In this document: positions 32,843 through 41,732 of the stretch, piece after piece
How the letters are laid out: every line of letters starts with the position of its first letter
Position numbering within the stretch: the stretch's first letter is position 1
Assembly (NCBI GenBank): GCA_017415995.1
Contig: JAFQDN010000012.1
Location: 1 to 49,793, forward strand
Origin: Akkermansia sp.
GTDB taxonomy: Bacteria; Verrucomicrobiota; Verrucomicrobiia; Verrucomicrobiales; Akkermansiaceae
DNA length: 49,793 nucleotides
Direction of reading: 5' to 3'
Notes under the pieces: model-generated
What the model saw: the letters and a program-made list of their open reading frames with translations, nothing else
What the model was told of the DNA's origin: nothing
Databases searched by the model: none
Program-made: the position numbers and the translations under genes

Positions 32843-33589
32843 ATGAAAAGACTCGCAGGAAAAACTGCTATAGTAACAGGTGCCGGTCGCGGAATCGGCA
32901 ATGCGGTAGCCCGCCGTTTTGCGGAAGAGGGCGCCAAGGTTGTACTCATCTCCCGCAACCCGGCCTCCTGCGGCGGGGCTGCGGATGCCATCAACGCTGA
33001 GTTCCCGGACAGCTGCAAAGCTTTCCCGTGCGATGTTGCAGACTCCGCTGCGGTGGAAGCCTGCGTCAAGGAGATTTTGGCAGAGTACCCCACGGTGGAC
33101 ATCCTCGTCAACAACGCCGGCATTACCAAGGACACCTTGCTGATGCGCATGAAGGAGACGGATTGGGACGCCGTGATGGACACCAACCTTAAAAGCGTCT
33201 TCCTCTTTGTCAAGGCGTTACAGCGCACACTCATGAAGAGCCCCGCCGGGCGCATCATCAACATGAGCTCCATCGTCGGCATCTCCGGCAACGTTGGCCA
33301 AGCCAATTACTCCGCCTCCAAGGCCGGCGTCATCGGCTTCACCAAATCCATGGCTCAGGAGCTTGCCAGCCGCAAGGTAACCTGCAATGCCATTGCTCCC
33401 GGCTTCATTGCCACGGAAATGACAGATGCCATCCCCGAGGCTGCACGTGAGGCCTTGCTCTCCCGCATTCCCCTGCGCGATATGGGCAAGCCCGAGGACA
33501 TCGCCAACTGCGCACTCTTCTTGGCCTCCGATGAGGCTCGCTACATCACCGGCCAGGTGCTGGTGTGCGATGGCGGCATGTGCATGTAA
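32843..33589 (+). CDS. fabG: 3-oxoacyl-[acyl-carrier-protein] reductase
   Basis: A 248-aa short-chain dehydrogenase of the fatty-acid elongation cycle that reduces 3-oxoacyl-ACP with NADPH. It shows TGAGRGIG (12-19), the NNAG motif (90-93), the catalytic Ser in NMSSIVG, and Tyr156-x3-Lys160 in YSASK. The C-terminal PLRDMGKPEDIAN and GQVLVCDGGMCM are typical of FabG. No other fab gene is adjacent, so another short-chain dehydrogenase is possible, but sequence and length fit FabG closely. Its promoter carries a candidate operator. Confidence 0.92.
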   Translation: MKRLAGKTAIVTGAGRGIGNAVARRFAEEGAKVVLISRNPASCGGAADAINAEFPDSCKAFPCDVADSAAVEACVKEILAEYPTVDILVNNAGITKDTLLMRMKETDWDAVMDTNLKSVFLFVKALQRTLMKSPAGRIINMSSIVGISGNVGQANYSASKAGVIGFTKSMAQELASRKVTCNAIAPGFIATEMTDAIPEAAREALLSRIPLRDMGKPEDIANCALFLASDEARYITGQVLVCDGGMCM

Positions 33590-33622
33590 GCTCCGGCTCT
33601 CATCCCGCTGCAAAAAAACATC

Positions 33623-33672
33623 CGGCTCCGTCTTTCGGGCTGCCCCTCGGCACTCGAGCACGGAGCCGTTTT
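33623..33672 (+). terminator. fabG terminator
   Basis: CGGCTCCG (33623-33630) pairs with CGGAGCCG (33661-33668) across a long loop that has its own small fold, followed by TTTTC. Confidence 0.65.
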
Positions 33673-33715
33673 CTTCACCCCTGCACAAAATTCAGCCGGA
33701 ATATGCAGTTCATGC

Positions 33716-33744
33716 TTGTCAATGAAACGGAAATGTGTTAAAAC
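33716..33744 (+). promoter_or_regulatory. Promoter of the small beta-barrel gene (leaderless type)
   Basis: TTGTCA and TAAAAC are separated by 17 bp, with 9 nt between the -10 box and the ATG at 33754. Confidence 0.65.
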
Positions 33745-33753
33745 TATGCCGTT

Positions 33754-34359
33754 ATGAAGAAACTTCTCTCAATCGTAACCATGTTGGGCGCCCTCAGTGG
33801 CGCAGCATCCGCTGCTCCGTACTACGCTGCAACGCCGGCCGGTGGTGACTTGACCCCGAACGACATTCAGCCCGTTTACACCCTCGAGGCTATTTACAGC
33901 ATTGCCAATAAGAGCGCTGACCCCGATATGTGGGGTGTGCGTGGCAGCCTCAGCCTCTACAGCAACGGGGAGGACAGCTTCCGCCACCAGTTCAGCCTCA
34001 ATCTGGCTGCTCAGTGGGGCGAGGAGGATTACTCTTGGTACGGTGACACCTACTCCACGGACTTCTTCATGTTGCCCGTAACGGTAGGTTATGACATCAA
34101 CATCGAGCTTGCTGACGATGTGATGTTCTACGTCGGCGGCAAGGCCGGTTATACTTGGGCTCAGGTAGAGGACGCTTTGGGCGACGCTAACGGCGGTGGC
34201 TTCACATGGGCTGTGGGCGCAGGCATCAAGGTGCAGTGCTCCGACTCCATTTACGTGAAGGCCGGTTATGAGTTCGGCCGCACACACTTCAGCGAGGGTG
34301 ACTTGGACGGCACCTACGGTGCTCACACCATCTCCGTCGGTGTTGGCTGCACGTTCTGA
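33754..34359 (+). CDS. Small predicted outer-membrane beta-barrel protein
   Basis: 201 aa with a signal peptide (about 1-20, ending GAASAA). The mature part has the alternating pattern of an eight-strand barrel (WGVRGSLSLYSN, FSLNLAAQWG, LPVTVGYDINIEL, VMFYVGGKAGYTWA, FTWAVGAGIKVQC, SIYVKAGYEFGRTHF) and ends in VGCTF with the terminal Phe used for outer-membrane assembly. It resembles the OmpA-barrel/OmpW size class. No ligand can be read. Strong terminator downstream, so it is a single-gene unit. Confidence 0.78.
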   Translation: MKKLLSIVTMLGALSGAASAAPYYAATPAGGDLTPNDIQPVYTLEAIYSIANKSADPDMWGVRGSLSLYSNGEDSFRHQFSLNLAAQWGEEDYSWYGDTYSTDFFMLPVTVGYDINIELADDVMFYVGGKAGYTWAQVEDALGDANGGGFTWAVGAGIKVQCSDSIYVKAGYEFGRTHFSEGDLDGTYGAHTISVGVGCTF

Positions 34360-34388
34360 TAACGCGCTCCGTTAACACAGGTTTATAC

Positions 34389-34426
34389 AAGCTCTGCGGG
34401 TGTAACAGCCGGCAGGGCTTTTTTTT
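34389..34426 (+). terminator. Rho-independent terminator of the small barrel gene
   Basis: AAGCTCTGC (34389-34397) pairs with GCAGGGCTT (34412-34420), with one G-U pair, followed by an uninterrupted T run to 34426. Confidence 0.85.
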
Positions 34427-34489
34427 CAGCGCTAACTCGGGCAAAATTGCGTGCCTGCAAACAAAAAGCGTGTGCACTGTTTTTTTTGC

Positions 34490-34519
34490 TTGTCAAAGGG
34501 GGGGCATAATGAGTAGAAT
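34490..34519 (+). promoter_or_regulatory. ssb-folC promoter
   Basis: TTGTCA and TAGAAT are separated by 18 bp. The leader to the ssb ATG (34619) is about 90 nt, so this pair is not leaderless. A weak GAAGA precedes the ATG. Confidence 0.55.
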
Positions 34520-34618
34520 GAAGCCCTAATCATTCTTCCTGCAGGAGTTGCCGTCCACGGCTGTTCTTTGCGGGATTCTCGACTCAATAGCAACGTTATA
34601 CAATAGATACCTGAAGAT

Positions 34619-35224
34619 ATGGCTAATCTCAACAAAGTCATGCTCATCGGCAACCTTACGGCTGACCCGGAGGTTCGCACTACCCCCCGCGGCAATTCTC
34701 TCACCGAACTGCGTTTGGCAGTCAACCGCATCAGCACCGGCGCCAACGAAGGCGAGCGACGCGAGGAAACTACATTTTTGGACGTTACCTGCTGGGGCCG
34801 CACCGGCGAAATTGCAGCCCAGTACCTGAGCAAAGGTCGCCCGGTTTTCATTGAGGGGCGCCTGCAAATGGACACTTGGGAAGACAAACAGACCGGCCAG
34901 CGCCGCAGCCGCATCCGTATCATTGCGGAAAACCTGCAACTGCTCGGTGGCCGCGACGGCGCCCCGCAGGGTGGCGGCAACTACGGCGGCAACAACAATT
35001 ACGGCAACAACGGCGGCTACCGCCAAGGTGGCAACAATTACGGCAACAACGGTGGCTACCAACAAGGTGGTAACAACTACGGCAACAACAGCGGCTACCA
35101 GCAAGGCGGAAACAATTACGGTAACAACGGCGGCTACCGCCAGGGTGGTTACCAACAACAAGCCCCTGCCCCTCAACAGCCTGCCCCCATGCCGCAGGAG
35201 GAAGAAGACGACATCCCGTTCTGA
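34619..35224 (+). CDS. ssb: Single-stranded DNA-binding protein
   Basis: 201 aa. The N-terminal OB fold (about 1-110) is clearly SSB: MANLNKVMLIGNLTADPEVR, FLDVTCWGRTGEIAAQYLSKG and GRLQMDTWEDKQTGQRR. The linker (about 111-180) is made of Gly/Asn/Tyr/Gln repeats, and the acidic tip ends in DDIPF, the tail that binds partner repair and replication proteins. Such Gly/Gln/Asn-rich linkers may favour condensate formation, as reported for E. coli SSB, but that is only an inference here. folC starts 23 bp downstream and probably shares the transcript. Confidence 0.96.
   Translation: MANLNKVMLIGNLTADPEVRTTPRGNSLTELRLAVNRISTGANEGERREETTFLDVTCWGRTGEIAAQYLSKGRPVFIEGRLQMDTWEDKQTGQRRSRIRIIAENLQLLGGRDGAPQGGGNYGGNNNYGNNGGYRQGGNNYGNNGGYQQGGNNYGNNSGYQQGGNNYGNNGGYRQGGYQQQAPAPQQPAPMPQEEEDDIPF
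35003..35149 (+). repeat. 39-bp tandem repeat inside ssb
   Basis: Nearly four copies of a 13-codon unit (GNNGGYRQGGNNY and variants with Q for R or S for G) cover residues 129-177. Copy number could vary by slippage without breaking the frame. Confidence 0.9.
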
Positions 35225-35247
35225 TAAGTTAACTATCAACACTCTGC

Positions 35248-36456
35248 ATGTCATCCTACCAAACAGCGCTTGATTGGCTGTACTCCACCCAAATGTTCGG
35301 CATCAAGTTGGGATTGGATGGCATCACTCGCCTTTTGCGGGCATGCGGTGTTCTCTACCCGCGTGCCCGCGTTGTGCATGTTGCAGGCACCAACGGCAAA
35401 GGTTCCACCTGCGCATTTGCGGAAAGCGTGGCACGCGCCGCAGGCTACAAAACGGGGCTTTTTACCTCACCTCACCTAGTGCGTTTCAATGAACGCATAC
35501 GTGTAGACGGCCATGAAATTCCGGATGATGATGCTGCTCGCCTTATTTCACACGTGCGGCACACCGTTGAGGACTGGGATGTAAAACCCACTTTTTTTGA
35601 ACTGGTACTGGCCGTGGCTATGCTGCACTTTGCGGAACGTGAGGTGGACATCATCATCCTGGAGACCGGCATGGGTGGCCGCTTGGATGCCACCAACGCC
35701 GTCCCCAAGGACGTAGCGGTTCTCACACCCATCGGCATGGATCACACCCGGTACTTGGGCAGTACGCTCTACGACATCGCATCTGAAAAAGCCGCCATTT
35801 TTGCCTGGCACCGCCCCGCGCTCTCCGCACCCCAACAGCCGGAAGCCATACGCGCCATACACGAGGCCTCGCTAGCCATGGACACGGATTACCGCATCAT
35901 CTCCGAGGAGTGCGAGCTCCCGCTGGGGCTACGCGGCGACTTCCAGCGCAGCAATGCCGCCCTAGCTTTGGCTGCTTTGCGCGCCCTACCGCACTTCTTG
36001 GCTTCGGAGGAAGAAATTGCGCGCGGGCTTGCAACCACCCGCTGGCCGGGGCGCTTTGAAGAGGTGGCTCCGGGTGTCATTTTGGACGGCGCACACAATC
36101 CGCCCGCCATGCGCGTGCTGGTAGACTGCTGGCAAAACACCTTCGGCTCCCGCAAAGCCCGCTGCATTTACGCCGGCTCGGCGGACAAAGCACTCGACGA
36201 CGTACTGCAACTCCTCTCACCGATTGTCTGTGAATGGATTTTACCCCCGGTACAATCGCCGCGCATTCTGCCACCTACTGAAATGGCAGCAAAGGTACGC
36301 GCCGTGTCCTCCGCCCCCATTGCCACACCTCCCACTTTAGCGGAAGCTCTGCACAACCTTGCCCCCCACACTCTCATCTGTGGCTCATTCTTCCTCCTCG
36401 GTGAATCTATGGCCCTCCTCAGCAACCATTCCGATTACCGTAAAACGGAACAGTGA
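35248..36456 (+). CDS. folC: Folylpolyglutamate synthase / dihydrofolate synthase
   Basis: A Mur-ligase-fold enzyme of 402 aa that adds glutamate to dihydropteroate or folates using ATP. The P-loop HVAGTNGKGST (about 44-54), FTSPHLVRFNERI, the GGRLDATN motif, IGMDHT and the C-terminal DGAHNPPAM are all present. Length is typical. It probably shares an mRNA with ssb. The next gene, rfbB, has its own promoter. Confidence 0.94.
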   Translation: MSSYQTALDWLYSTQMFGIKLGLDGITRLLRACGVLYPRARVVHVAGTNGKGSTCAFAESVARAAGYKTGLFTSPHLVRFNERIRVDGHEIPDDDAARLISHVRHTVEDWDVKPTFFELVLAVAMLHFAEREVDIIILETGMGGRLDATNAVPKDVAVLTPIGMDHTRYLGSTLYDIASEKAAIFAWHRPALSAPQQPEAIRAIHEASLAMDTDYRIISEECELPLGLRGDFQRSNAALALAALRALPHFLASEEEIARGLATTRWPGRFEEVAPGVILDGAHNPPAMRVLVDCWQNTFGSRKARCIYAGSADKALDDVLQLLSPIVCEWILPPVQSPRILPPTEMAAKVRAVSSAPIATPPTLAEALHNLAPHTLICGSFFLLGESMALLSNHSDYRKTEQ

Positions 36457-36498
36457 GGCATGCGAGCAAACAGTTTACCGTGGTGACTGATTATAAAC

Positions 36499-36527
36499 TT
36501 GACAAATCCCCCTTAATTCAGTAAGAG
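36499..36527 (+). promoter_or_regulatory. Promoter of the polysaccharide locus (rfbB)
   Basis: TTGACA (perfect) and TAAGAG are separated by 17 bp, with a leader of about 30 nt before the ATG at 36562. It is the only clear promoter found before the plus-strand genes 36562-41732. Confidence 0.6.
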
Positions 36528-36561
36528 TATACGCGCGCGCTGCGCACAGCTTATACACGGC

Positions 36562-37626
36562 ATGTCCTTCTCTCGTTCCATCCTCATTACCGGCGGCGCC
36601 GGGTTCATTGGTTCACACGTAGTGCGCCTTTTCGTTAATAAGTACCCGGAATACCGCATCGTCAATCTGGATGCCCTCACCTATGCCGGTAATCTCGCTA
36701 ACCTGAAAGACGTTGAGAATGCGCCGAATTACTGCTTTGTGAAGGCAGACATCTGCGATTTCGACACCATTTGCGCGCTGTTCGAGCATTATGATGTGGA
36801 TGGCGTGATTCACCTGGCGGCGGAAAGCCATGTAGACCGCTCCATCAAAGACCCCTTCACCTTTGCAAAAACAAACGTTCTGGGCACCTTGAGCCTGCTG
36901 CAGGCAGCCAAACACCACTGGCAGGGCAACATGGAGGGCAAGCGCTTTTATCACATCTCCACGGATGAGGTGTACGGCTCGCTGGAGTTTGACGGCACAT
37001 TCTTTACGGAAAGCACACCGTACTCCCCCCACAGCCCCTACAGTGCCTCCAAGGCCTCAAGCGACCACTTTGTGCGCGCCTTCCATGACACCTACGGGCT
37101 GCCCACACTGGTAACCAATTGCTCGAACAATTACGGTCCTTACCAGTTCCCGGAGAAGCTCATCCCCCTCTTCATCAACAACATCTGCACCGGCAAGCCC
37201 CTGCCCGTGTACGGCAAGGGCGAGAATGTGCGCGATTGGCTCTATGTGGAAGACCACGCCCGCGCCATCGACACCATTTTCCACCGCGGCAACATTGGGG
37301 ATACCTACAACATCGGCGGGTTCAATGAGTGGAAGAATATTGACCTCATCCGCGTCATCATCGCCACAGTAGATCGCCTGCTGGGCAACGCCCCCGGCAC
37401 GAGTGATCACCTCATCACCTACGTAACCGACCGCGCCGGGCATGACCTGCGCTACGCCATCGACTCCACCAAGCTCAAGCGCGAGCTCGGCTGGCAGCCC
37501 TCTCTCCAATTCGAGGAGGGCATTGAAAAAACCGTCCGTTGGTACCTCGATAACCGCGAGTGGATGGAAAACATCACCTCCGGCGATTACGAGAAATACT
37601 ACGAGGAGATGTACAAAAACCGTTGA
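36562..37626 (+). CDS. rfbB: dTDP-glucose 4,6-dehydratase
   Basis: A 354-aa extended SDR enzyme that makes dTDP-4-keto-6-deoxy-D-glucose. It shows GGAGFIGSH (11-19), AAESHVDRS, the catalytic Thr-Asp-Glu in STDEVYGSL (about 133-141), Tyr160-x3-Lys164 in YSASKASSDH, and NNYGPYQFPEKLIPL. All catalytic residues are intact. It is the first gene of the surface-polysaccharide locus and supplies the keto-sugar for the next enzyme. RmlA, which makes dTDP-glucose, is not in the window. Confidence 0.96.
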   Translation: MSFSRSILITGGAGFIGSHVVRLFVNKYPEYRIVNLDALTYAGNLANLKDVENAPNYCFVKADICDFDTICALFEHYDVDGVIHLAAESHVDRSIKDPFTFAKTNVLGTLSLLQAAKHHWQGNMEGKRFYHISTDEVYGSLEFDGTFFTESTPYSPHSPYSASKASSDHFVRAFHDTYGLPTLVTNCSNNYGPYQFPEKLIPLFINNICTGKPLPVYGKGENVRDWLYVEDHARAIDTIFHRGNIGDTYNIGGFNEWKNIDLIRVIIATVDRLLGNAPGTSDHLITYVTDRAGHDLRYAIDSTKLKRELGWQPSLQFEEGIEKTVRWYLDNREWMENITSGDYEKYYEEMYKNR

Positions 37627-37631
37627 CCGCC

Positions 37632-38765
37632 ATGCAAAACACGCCTGACAGCGGGCAAAAGCCCATCACCGTAACCTCTCCCCTGCTCCCGCCGCTGGAG
37701 GAGTTCACGGAGCTTTTGCAAGACATTTGGCAACGCAAGTGGCTCACGAACAATGGTCACTACCACCAACTCCTGGAGACAGCGCTGGCTGAATACCTCG
37801 GGGTTCCCTACCTCTCCCTCTTTACAAACGGCACGCTTCCCCTTATTACGGCGCTGCAAGCTCTCGGGCTCAACCACGGCGAGGTCATCACGTCCCCCTA
37901 CTCCTTTGTAGCCACGACTCATTCCCTCATTTGGAACGGCCTCACCCCTGTCTTTGCGGACGTGGACCCCGTCTTCGGCAACTTGCATCCCGCTGCGGTT
38001 GAAGCCGCTATTACGGACAAAACTGTGGCCATCATGCCCGTACATGTGTACGGCAACCCGTGTGATACGGAAGCCCTGCAACGCATTGCTGATAAACATG
38101 GCCTGAAAATCATATACGATGCTGCTCACGCCTTCGGCGTCAAGCAAAACGGCCACAGCGTGCTCGAAGCCGGTGACATGAGCACCCTCTCATTCCATGC
38201 CACCAAGGTTTACAATACGGTGGAAGGTGGAGCTCTCATTTGCCACTCCGCGGAAATGAAACGCCGCATCGACCACCTCAAAAACTTCGGCTTCACCGGC
38301 GAAACCGAGGTAGTCGCACCCGGCATCAACTCCAAAATGGACGAAATCCGCGCCGCATACGGCCTGCTGAACCTCCGCCAAGTAGATTCCGCCATCGCCG
38401 CTCGCAAACGCGTTGCAGAGGCCTACAGAACCGCCCTAGCCTCCGTCCCGGGTATCCGTTGCCTGCACGACATCCCCGGCGTGCAGCACAATTACTCCTA
38501 CTTCCCCATTTATGTAGACGCCGCCACCTATGGCCGCACCCGTGATGAGCTGTACTTCCACCTCAAAGAGCACGGCATCCTCAGCCGCCGCTACTTCTAT
38601 CCCCTCATCCCGGACTTCGAAGCCTACCGCACCTCCCTCTCTGCACGAGCCGCTCACATCCCCACCGCTCGAGCCCTCGCCTCATCCGTCATCTGCCTGC
38701 CCTTGTATGAGGCGCTCTCGAAACAAGATGTTGAGAAAGTTATACATGGAATCTATAGTTATTAA
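37632..38765 (+). CDS. DegT/DnrJ/EryC1-family sugar aminotransferase, VioA-like
   Basis: A PLP enzyme of 377 aa. The Schiff-base Lys is K192 in SFHATKVYNTVEGG, the ring-nitrogen Asp is D163 in YDAAHAFG, and the phosphate site is LFTNGTLPL. The N-terminal PLLPPLEEFTELL and WLTNNGHYHQ and the Cys-containing VHVYGNPCDTE are close to VioA, which converts dTDP-4-keto-6-deoxyglucose to dTDP-viosamine. Its position 5 bp after rfbB supports that substrate. Other 3- or 4-aminotransferases acting on the same keto-sugar remain possible. The ATG at 37632 is preferred over the longer frame, which overlaps rfbB. Confidence 0.88.
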   Translation: MQNTPDSGQKPITVTSPLLPPLEEFTELLQDIWQRKWLTNNGHYHQLLETALAEYLGVPYLSLFTNGTLPLITALQALGLNHGEVITSPYSFVATTHSLIWNGLTPVFADVDPVFGNLHPAAVEAAITDKTVAIMPVHVYGNPCDTEALQRIADKHGLKIIYDAAHAFGVKQNGHSVLEAGDMSTLSFHATKVYNTVEGGALICHSAEMKRRIDHLKNFGFTGETEVVAPGINSKMDEIRAAYGLLNLRQVDSAIAARKRVAEAYRTALASVPGIRCLHDIPGVQHNYSYFPIYVDAATYGRTRDELYFHLKEHGILSRRYFYPLIPDFEAYRTSLSARAAHIPTARALASSVICLPLYEALSKQDVEKVIHGIYSY

Positions 38766-38774
38766 CCGTACAAG

Positions 38775-40079
38775 ATGAAAGCTTTTTTTTTAAGAACATT
38801 ATTTTGGGTAACAGATTTCTTTAAAGGTAGTCCTATCCGCAAGGAATACCGTCAGATTCGCGCTGTCATGAACGGAGAAAGAGAAACAAACGAAGAACTA
38901 GACAATCTTTTAAAATATGCGACCCTTAATTGTGCTTATTATTCGCACTTAAAAGGGAAAAAAATTCAAGATTTTCCTGTAATCAATAAGCAAATTATTA
39001 GGCATAACATAGACAGTTTTAAAATACCAGAAGAAAAAAATCCCTGGCAAAAAAAGGATTCTGCCTATCATATCCAGAAGACGAGTGGCTCAACAGGGGC
39101 TCCTTTTGCAATACCACAAGACACACGAAAACGAGCTCACCGTTTAGCCGAATTAAAATATTTTGGAGAAATCATAGGATTTCGTTCACATGACTGTTTG
39201 GTGCAACTGCGCATTTGGACTCGTTGGCATAAAAAAAACTCATGGCAAGCATTTAAAGAAAATATCATACCATATGATTGTTCAAATCTAAGTGATCAAC
39301 ACTTAGAAGCATTATGTAACATTGTACATCAAAAGAAAGCTTTATGTATGCGCGCATATGCCTCAACATTTGCTTTATTAGGGCGATATTTACTTCGTCA
39401 AAATAAATCATTACCTTCTGTTAAAACAATGATTGCTGGTTCTGAAGCATTGCTTGATTCAACACGTCATAACATAAGAAAAGCATGCCCTAATTGCACG
39501 TTAATATCTCAATACGCAAATGAAGAGGCAGGAATATTAGCACAAGAAGAACCTGGGGTCGAAGGCATTTTTCAATTAAACCACGCCGGTTATTTCTTTG
39601 AATCTATTAAATTGGATTCAGATAATCCTGCTGAGGAAGGAGAAATAGGCAGATTAGTTATTACAGATTTATTCAACTATGCATGTCCGCTCATACGATA
39701 CGATACAGGAGATATGTGTAGAATAAAAACTGATTATAAAACGGGACGTAAGTACATTGACAAATTATATGGACGCCGTTTAGATATGGTATTCAATACA
39801 ATAGGCGAGCCTATTTTCCCCATGTATTTTGCGCGTATATTAAAAAACTTTGATTCAATTGAGCAATGGCAGTTTATACAAAATTCTAAAACGGATTACA
39901 TGTTAAAGCTTACGATAGATAATGATTTAAATACATTCAAAGCATCAGAGAACGAAATAAGGTTGCAAATTATAAGTATTCTGGGTGAAGATGCTAATCT
40001 TGAGCTAGTCTACGTAGATGAAATACCTGTACTTAACTCAGGAAAACGCAAATCGGTTGTAAACAACTGTAATTTATAA
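38775..40079 (+). CDS. CapK/phenylacetate-CoA ligase-like AMP-forming enzyme
   Basis: 434 aa of the PaaK/CapK branch of adenylate-forming enzymes, often found in capsule loci. It carries the ATP-binding KTSGSTGAPFAIP (about 102-114), a middle segment YANEEAGILAQ in place of the YGxTE motif, and PLIRYDTGDMC with the ribose-binding Asp. Family members activate a carboxylic acid, but no sugar-locus CapK substrate is firmly known. DNA here is suddenly AT-rich compared with vioA-like upstream, which suggests acquisition from another genome. It begins 9 bp after the aminotransferase stop. Likely role: activate an acyl or amino acid that is then joined to the amino-sugar. Confidence 0.85.
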   Translation: MKAFFLRTLFWVTDFFKGSPIRKEYRQIRAVMNGERETNEELDNLLKYATLNCAYYSHLKGKKIQDFPVINKQIIRHNIDSFKIPEEKNPWQKKDSAYHIQKTSGSTGAPFAIPQDTRKRAHRLAELKYFGEIIGFRSHDCLVQLRIWTRWHKKNSWQAFKENIIPYDCSNLSDQHLEALCNIVHQKKALCMRAYASTFALLGRYLLRQNKSLPSVKTMIAGSEALLDSTRHNIRKACPNCTLISQYANEEAGILAQEEPGVEGIFQLNHAGYFFESIKLDSDNPAEEGEIGRLVITDLFNYACPLIRYDTGDMCRIKTDYKTGRKYIDKLYGRRLDMVFNTIGEPIFPMYFARILKNFDSIEQWQFIQNSKTDYMLKLTIDNDLNTFKASENEIRLQIISILGEDANLELVYVDEIPVLNSGKRKSVVNNCNL

Positions 40080-40098
40080 ATTTTCAACATTATATAAA

Positions 40099-41067
40099 AT
40101 GAGCGATAAAGAAATAGGGGGTTTTTTTGGACTTGAGTTGACTTCGTACAAAAATATGCCTCAGCAAAACGGAGTCCTTCTCAATTCATGCCGCAATTCT
40201 TTGAAATACATACTTCTTGCAATCGAAAGCTCGATAAAAAAAGTTTATATCCCGTATTACACATGCCATTCCATCGCAAAACTCCTTCAAAAACTACAAA
40301 TTCCATACAAAGAATATCACATTACCCCCTCTTTAGAGATATCAACTCTTCCCAAATTACAGTCCGGTGAATATATCATTGCAAATAATTATTTTGGCAT
40401 TAAAGATTCATATATAAATAAACTAGCTACGCAATTCTCCTATTCGTTAATTTCAGATATGGCGCAGGCATTATATGCCAAACACACCGCTTATAGTTTT
40501 TACAGCATGCGAAAATTCGTAGGAGTAGCAGATGGAGGAGTTGCTTATTTGCCTCCCGAAGTCACAATTCCCGCAGTTAACGAAACAGACGAATCATGGG
40601 ATGCCTCAACATATTTACTTAAACGTTGGGATTTAGGAGCATCCGCTACGTATGCAGATTGTAAAGCATCAGGACAGATTCTGGTAAATAAAGCTCTCAA
40701 GCGCATCTCCAACCTTACTCAGACACTTTTAAATTCCATGAATTTTAAGGTTATTAAACAAATTAGAAACAAAAACTATCTCATCATACATAGGGCACTG
40801 GGGCATCTCAATGAGCTCAGCATATCCGATAAAGGTTTTGCATGTCCTATGACATATCCATTACTGCTAGCTAATGGTGAAAAACTCAAGCAAAAACTAA
40901 TCGACAGAAAAATATACATTCCTACATACTGGCCACATATAAAAATGACACTTCCGCCTAACACATTTGAATATTACCTAGCTACCAACTTAATTTCAAT
41001 TCCCATAGACCAGCGATACAACGAAGCCGACATGCACCAAATCATTGACATTATCAAAAAATTATGA
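40099..41067 (+). CDS. Short DegT-like PLP-fold protein
   Basis: 322 aa with a diverged, shortened DegT fold. The cofactor residues seem to remain: an Asp in ISDMAQALY matches the ring-nitrogen Asp, and a Lys in SMRKFVGVADGG matches the Schiff-base Lys. The N-terminal LLNSCRNSLKYILLA and VYIPYYTCHS replace the standard TSGTxAL and PxYTF segments. Full family members are about 370 aa. Such proteins occur in capsule loci and are often annotated only as hypothetical. It could be an aminotransferase of an unusual substrate or a non-catalytic relative. Its TGA overlaps the next ATG by 4 bp. AT-rich like its neighbours. Confidence 0.72.
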   Translation: MSDKEIGGFFGLELTSYKNMPQQNGVLLNSCRNSLKYILLAIESSIKKVYIPYYTCHSIAKLLQKLQIPYKEYHITPSLEISTLPKLQSGEYIIANNYFGIKDSYINKLATQFSYSLISDMAQALYAKHTAYSFYSMRKFVGVADGGVAYLPPEVTIPAVNETDESWDASTYLLKRWDLGASATYADCKASGQILVNKALKRISNLTQTLLNSMNFKVIKQIRNKNYLIIHRALGHLNELSISDKGFACPMTYPLLLANGEKLKQKLIDRKIYIPTYWPHIKMTLPPNTFEYYLATNLISIPIDQRYNEADMHQIIDIIKKL

Positions 41068-41732
41068 AAATAATAATTATAGGAGGACGTGGCACGTCTA
41101 CAGTCATCGCCGATCAAATGACCGATGCACATGATCGTTTTGGCATGGATATTGAGGTCATAGGTTTTGCCTTAGACGATTTAAGCGGTGGTAACCAAAT
41201 AGCTGGATATCCTATAATATGTGGAATTAGAGAATTACACAAAAAATATGAAAGCTATTCAGATATTCGTTATGTATATTGCCTATACAAATCCACTCTT
41301 ATAAGGCAACGCACAGAACTACTTCATAGTCTAAATTTACCAATAGAACGTTTTTGCAATTTTGTTCATCCCACAGTTACAAAGGTACAATCAGTTCGAA
41401 TGGGATATGGCAATGTTGTATTAGCTAATTCAGTTATTAACAGCAATGTAATTCTGGGAAATTACAATATTATTAATTCTGGCACGCTGATAGAACACGA
41501 TACTATAATAGGCAATAACAACTTCATTGCAGGTCACGCATGTTTGGGATCAGGACTGAGAATCGGCAATATGAACTTTATAGGTCTCAACTCTTCTATT
41601 AAAACATTTACTCGAATAGGAGATGGAAATTTAATAGGCATGTCATCAAATGTTACCAGATGCATAGAAGATAACACCATCGTAGTCGGTAACCCGGCTA
41701 GACCATTTGTCAAAAATGATTTTAACGGGTAA
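41064..41732 (+). CDS. NeuD/PglD/VioB-type sugar N- or O-acyltransferase
   Basis: 222 aa. An N-terminal Rossmann-like part begins MKIIIIGGRG, and a left-handed beta helix of hexapeptide repeats occupies about 100-205 (VRMGYGNVVLANSVIN, VILGNYNIINSG, TIIGNNNFIAGHACLGSGLRIGN). It includes a His in IEHDT at the place of the catalytic base. The C-terminal VVGNPARPFVK is typical. Members transfer an acyl group, usually acetyl from acetyl-CoA, to an amino-sugar such as dTDP-viosamine (VioB) or UDP-bacillosamine (PglD). With rfbB and the VioA-like gene this completes a VioA-VioB-like pathway. The 3' end overlaps the convergent ATP-grasp gene by 11 bp. Confidence 0.85.
   Translation: MKIIIIGGRGTSTVIADQMTDAHDRFGMDIEVIGFALDDLSGGNQIAGYPIICGIRELHKKYESYSDIRYVYCLYKSTLIRQRTELLHSLNLPIERFCNFVHPTVTKVQSVRMGYGNVVLANSVINSNVILGNYNIINSGTLIEHDTIIGNNNFIAGHACLGSGLRIGNMNFIGLNSSIKTFTRIGDGNLIGMSSNVTRCIEDNTIVVGNPARPFVKNDFNG

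Noticed and set aside
35003..35149. Tandem repeats that could suggest a CRISPR array
   Set aside because: The units follow each other with no unique spacers and are in frame with ssb. No cas gene is present.
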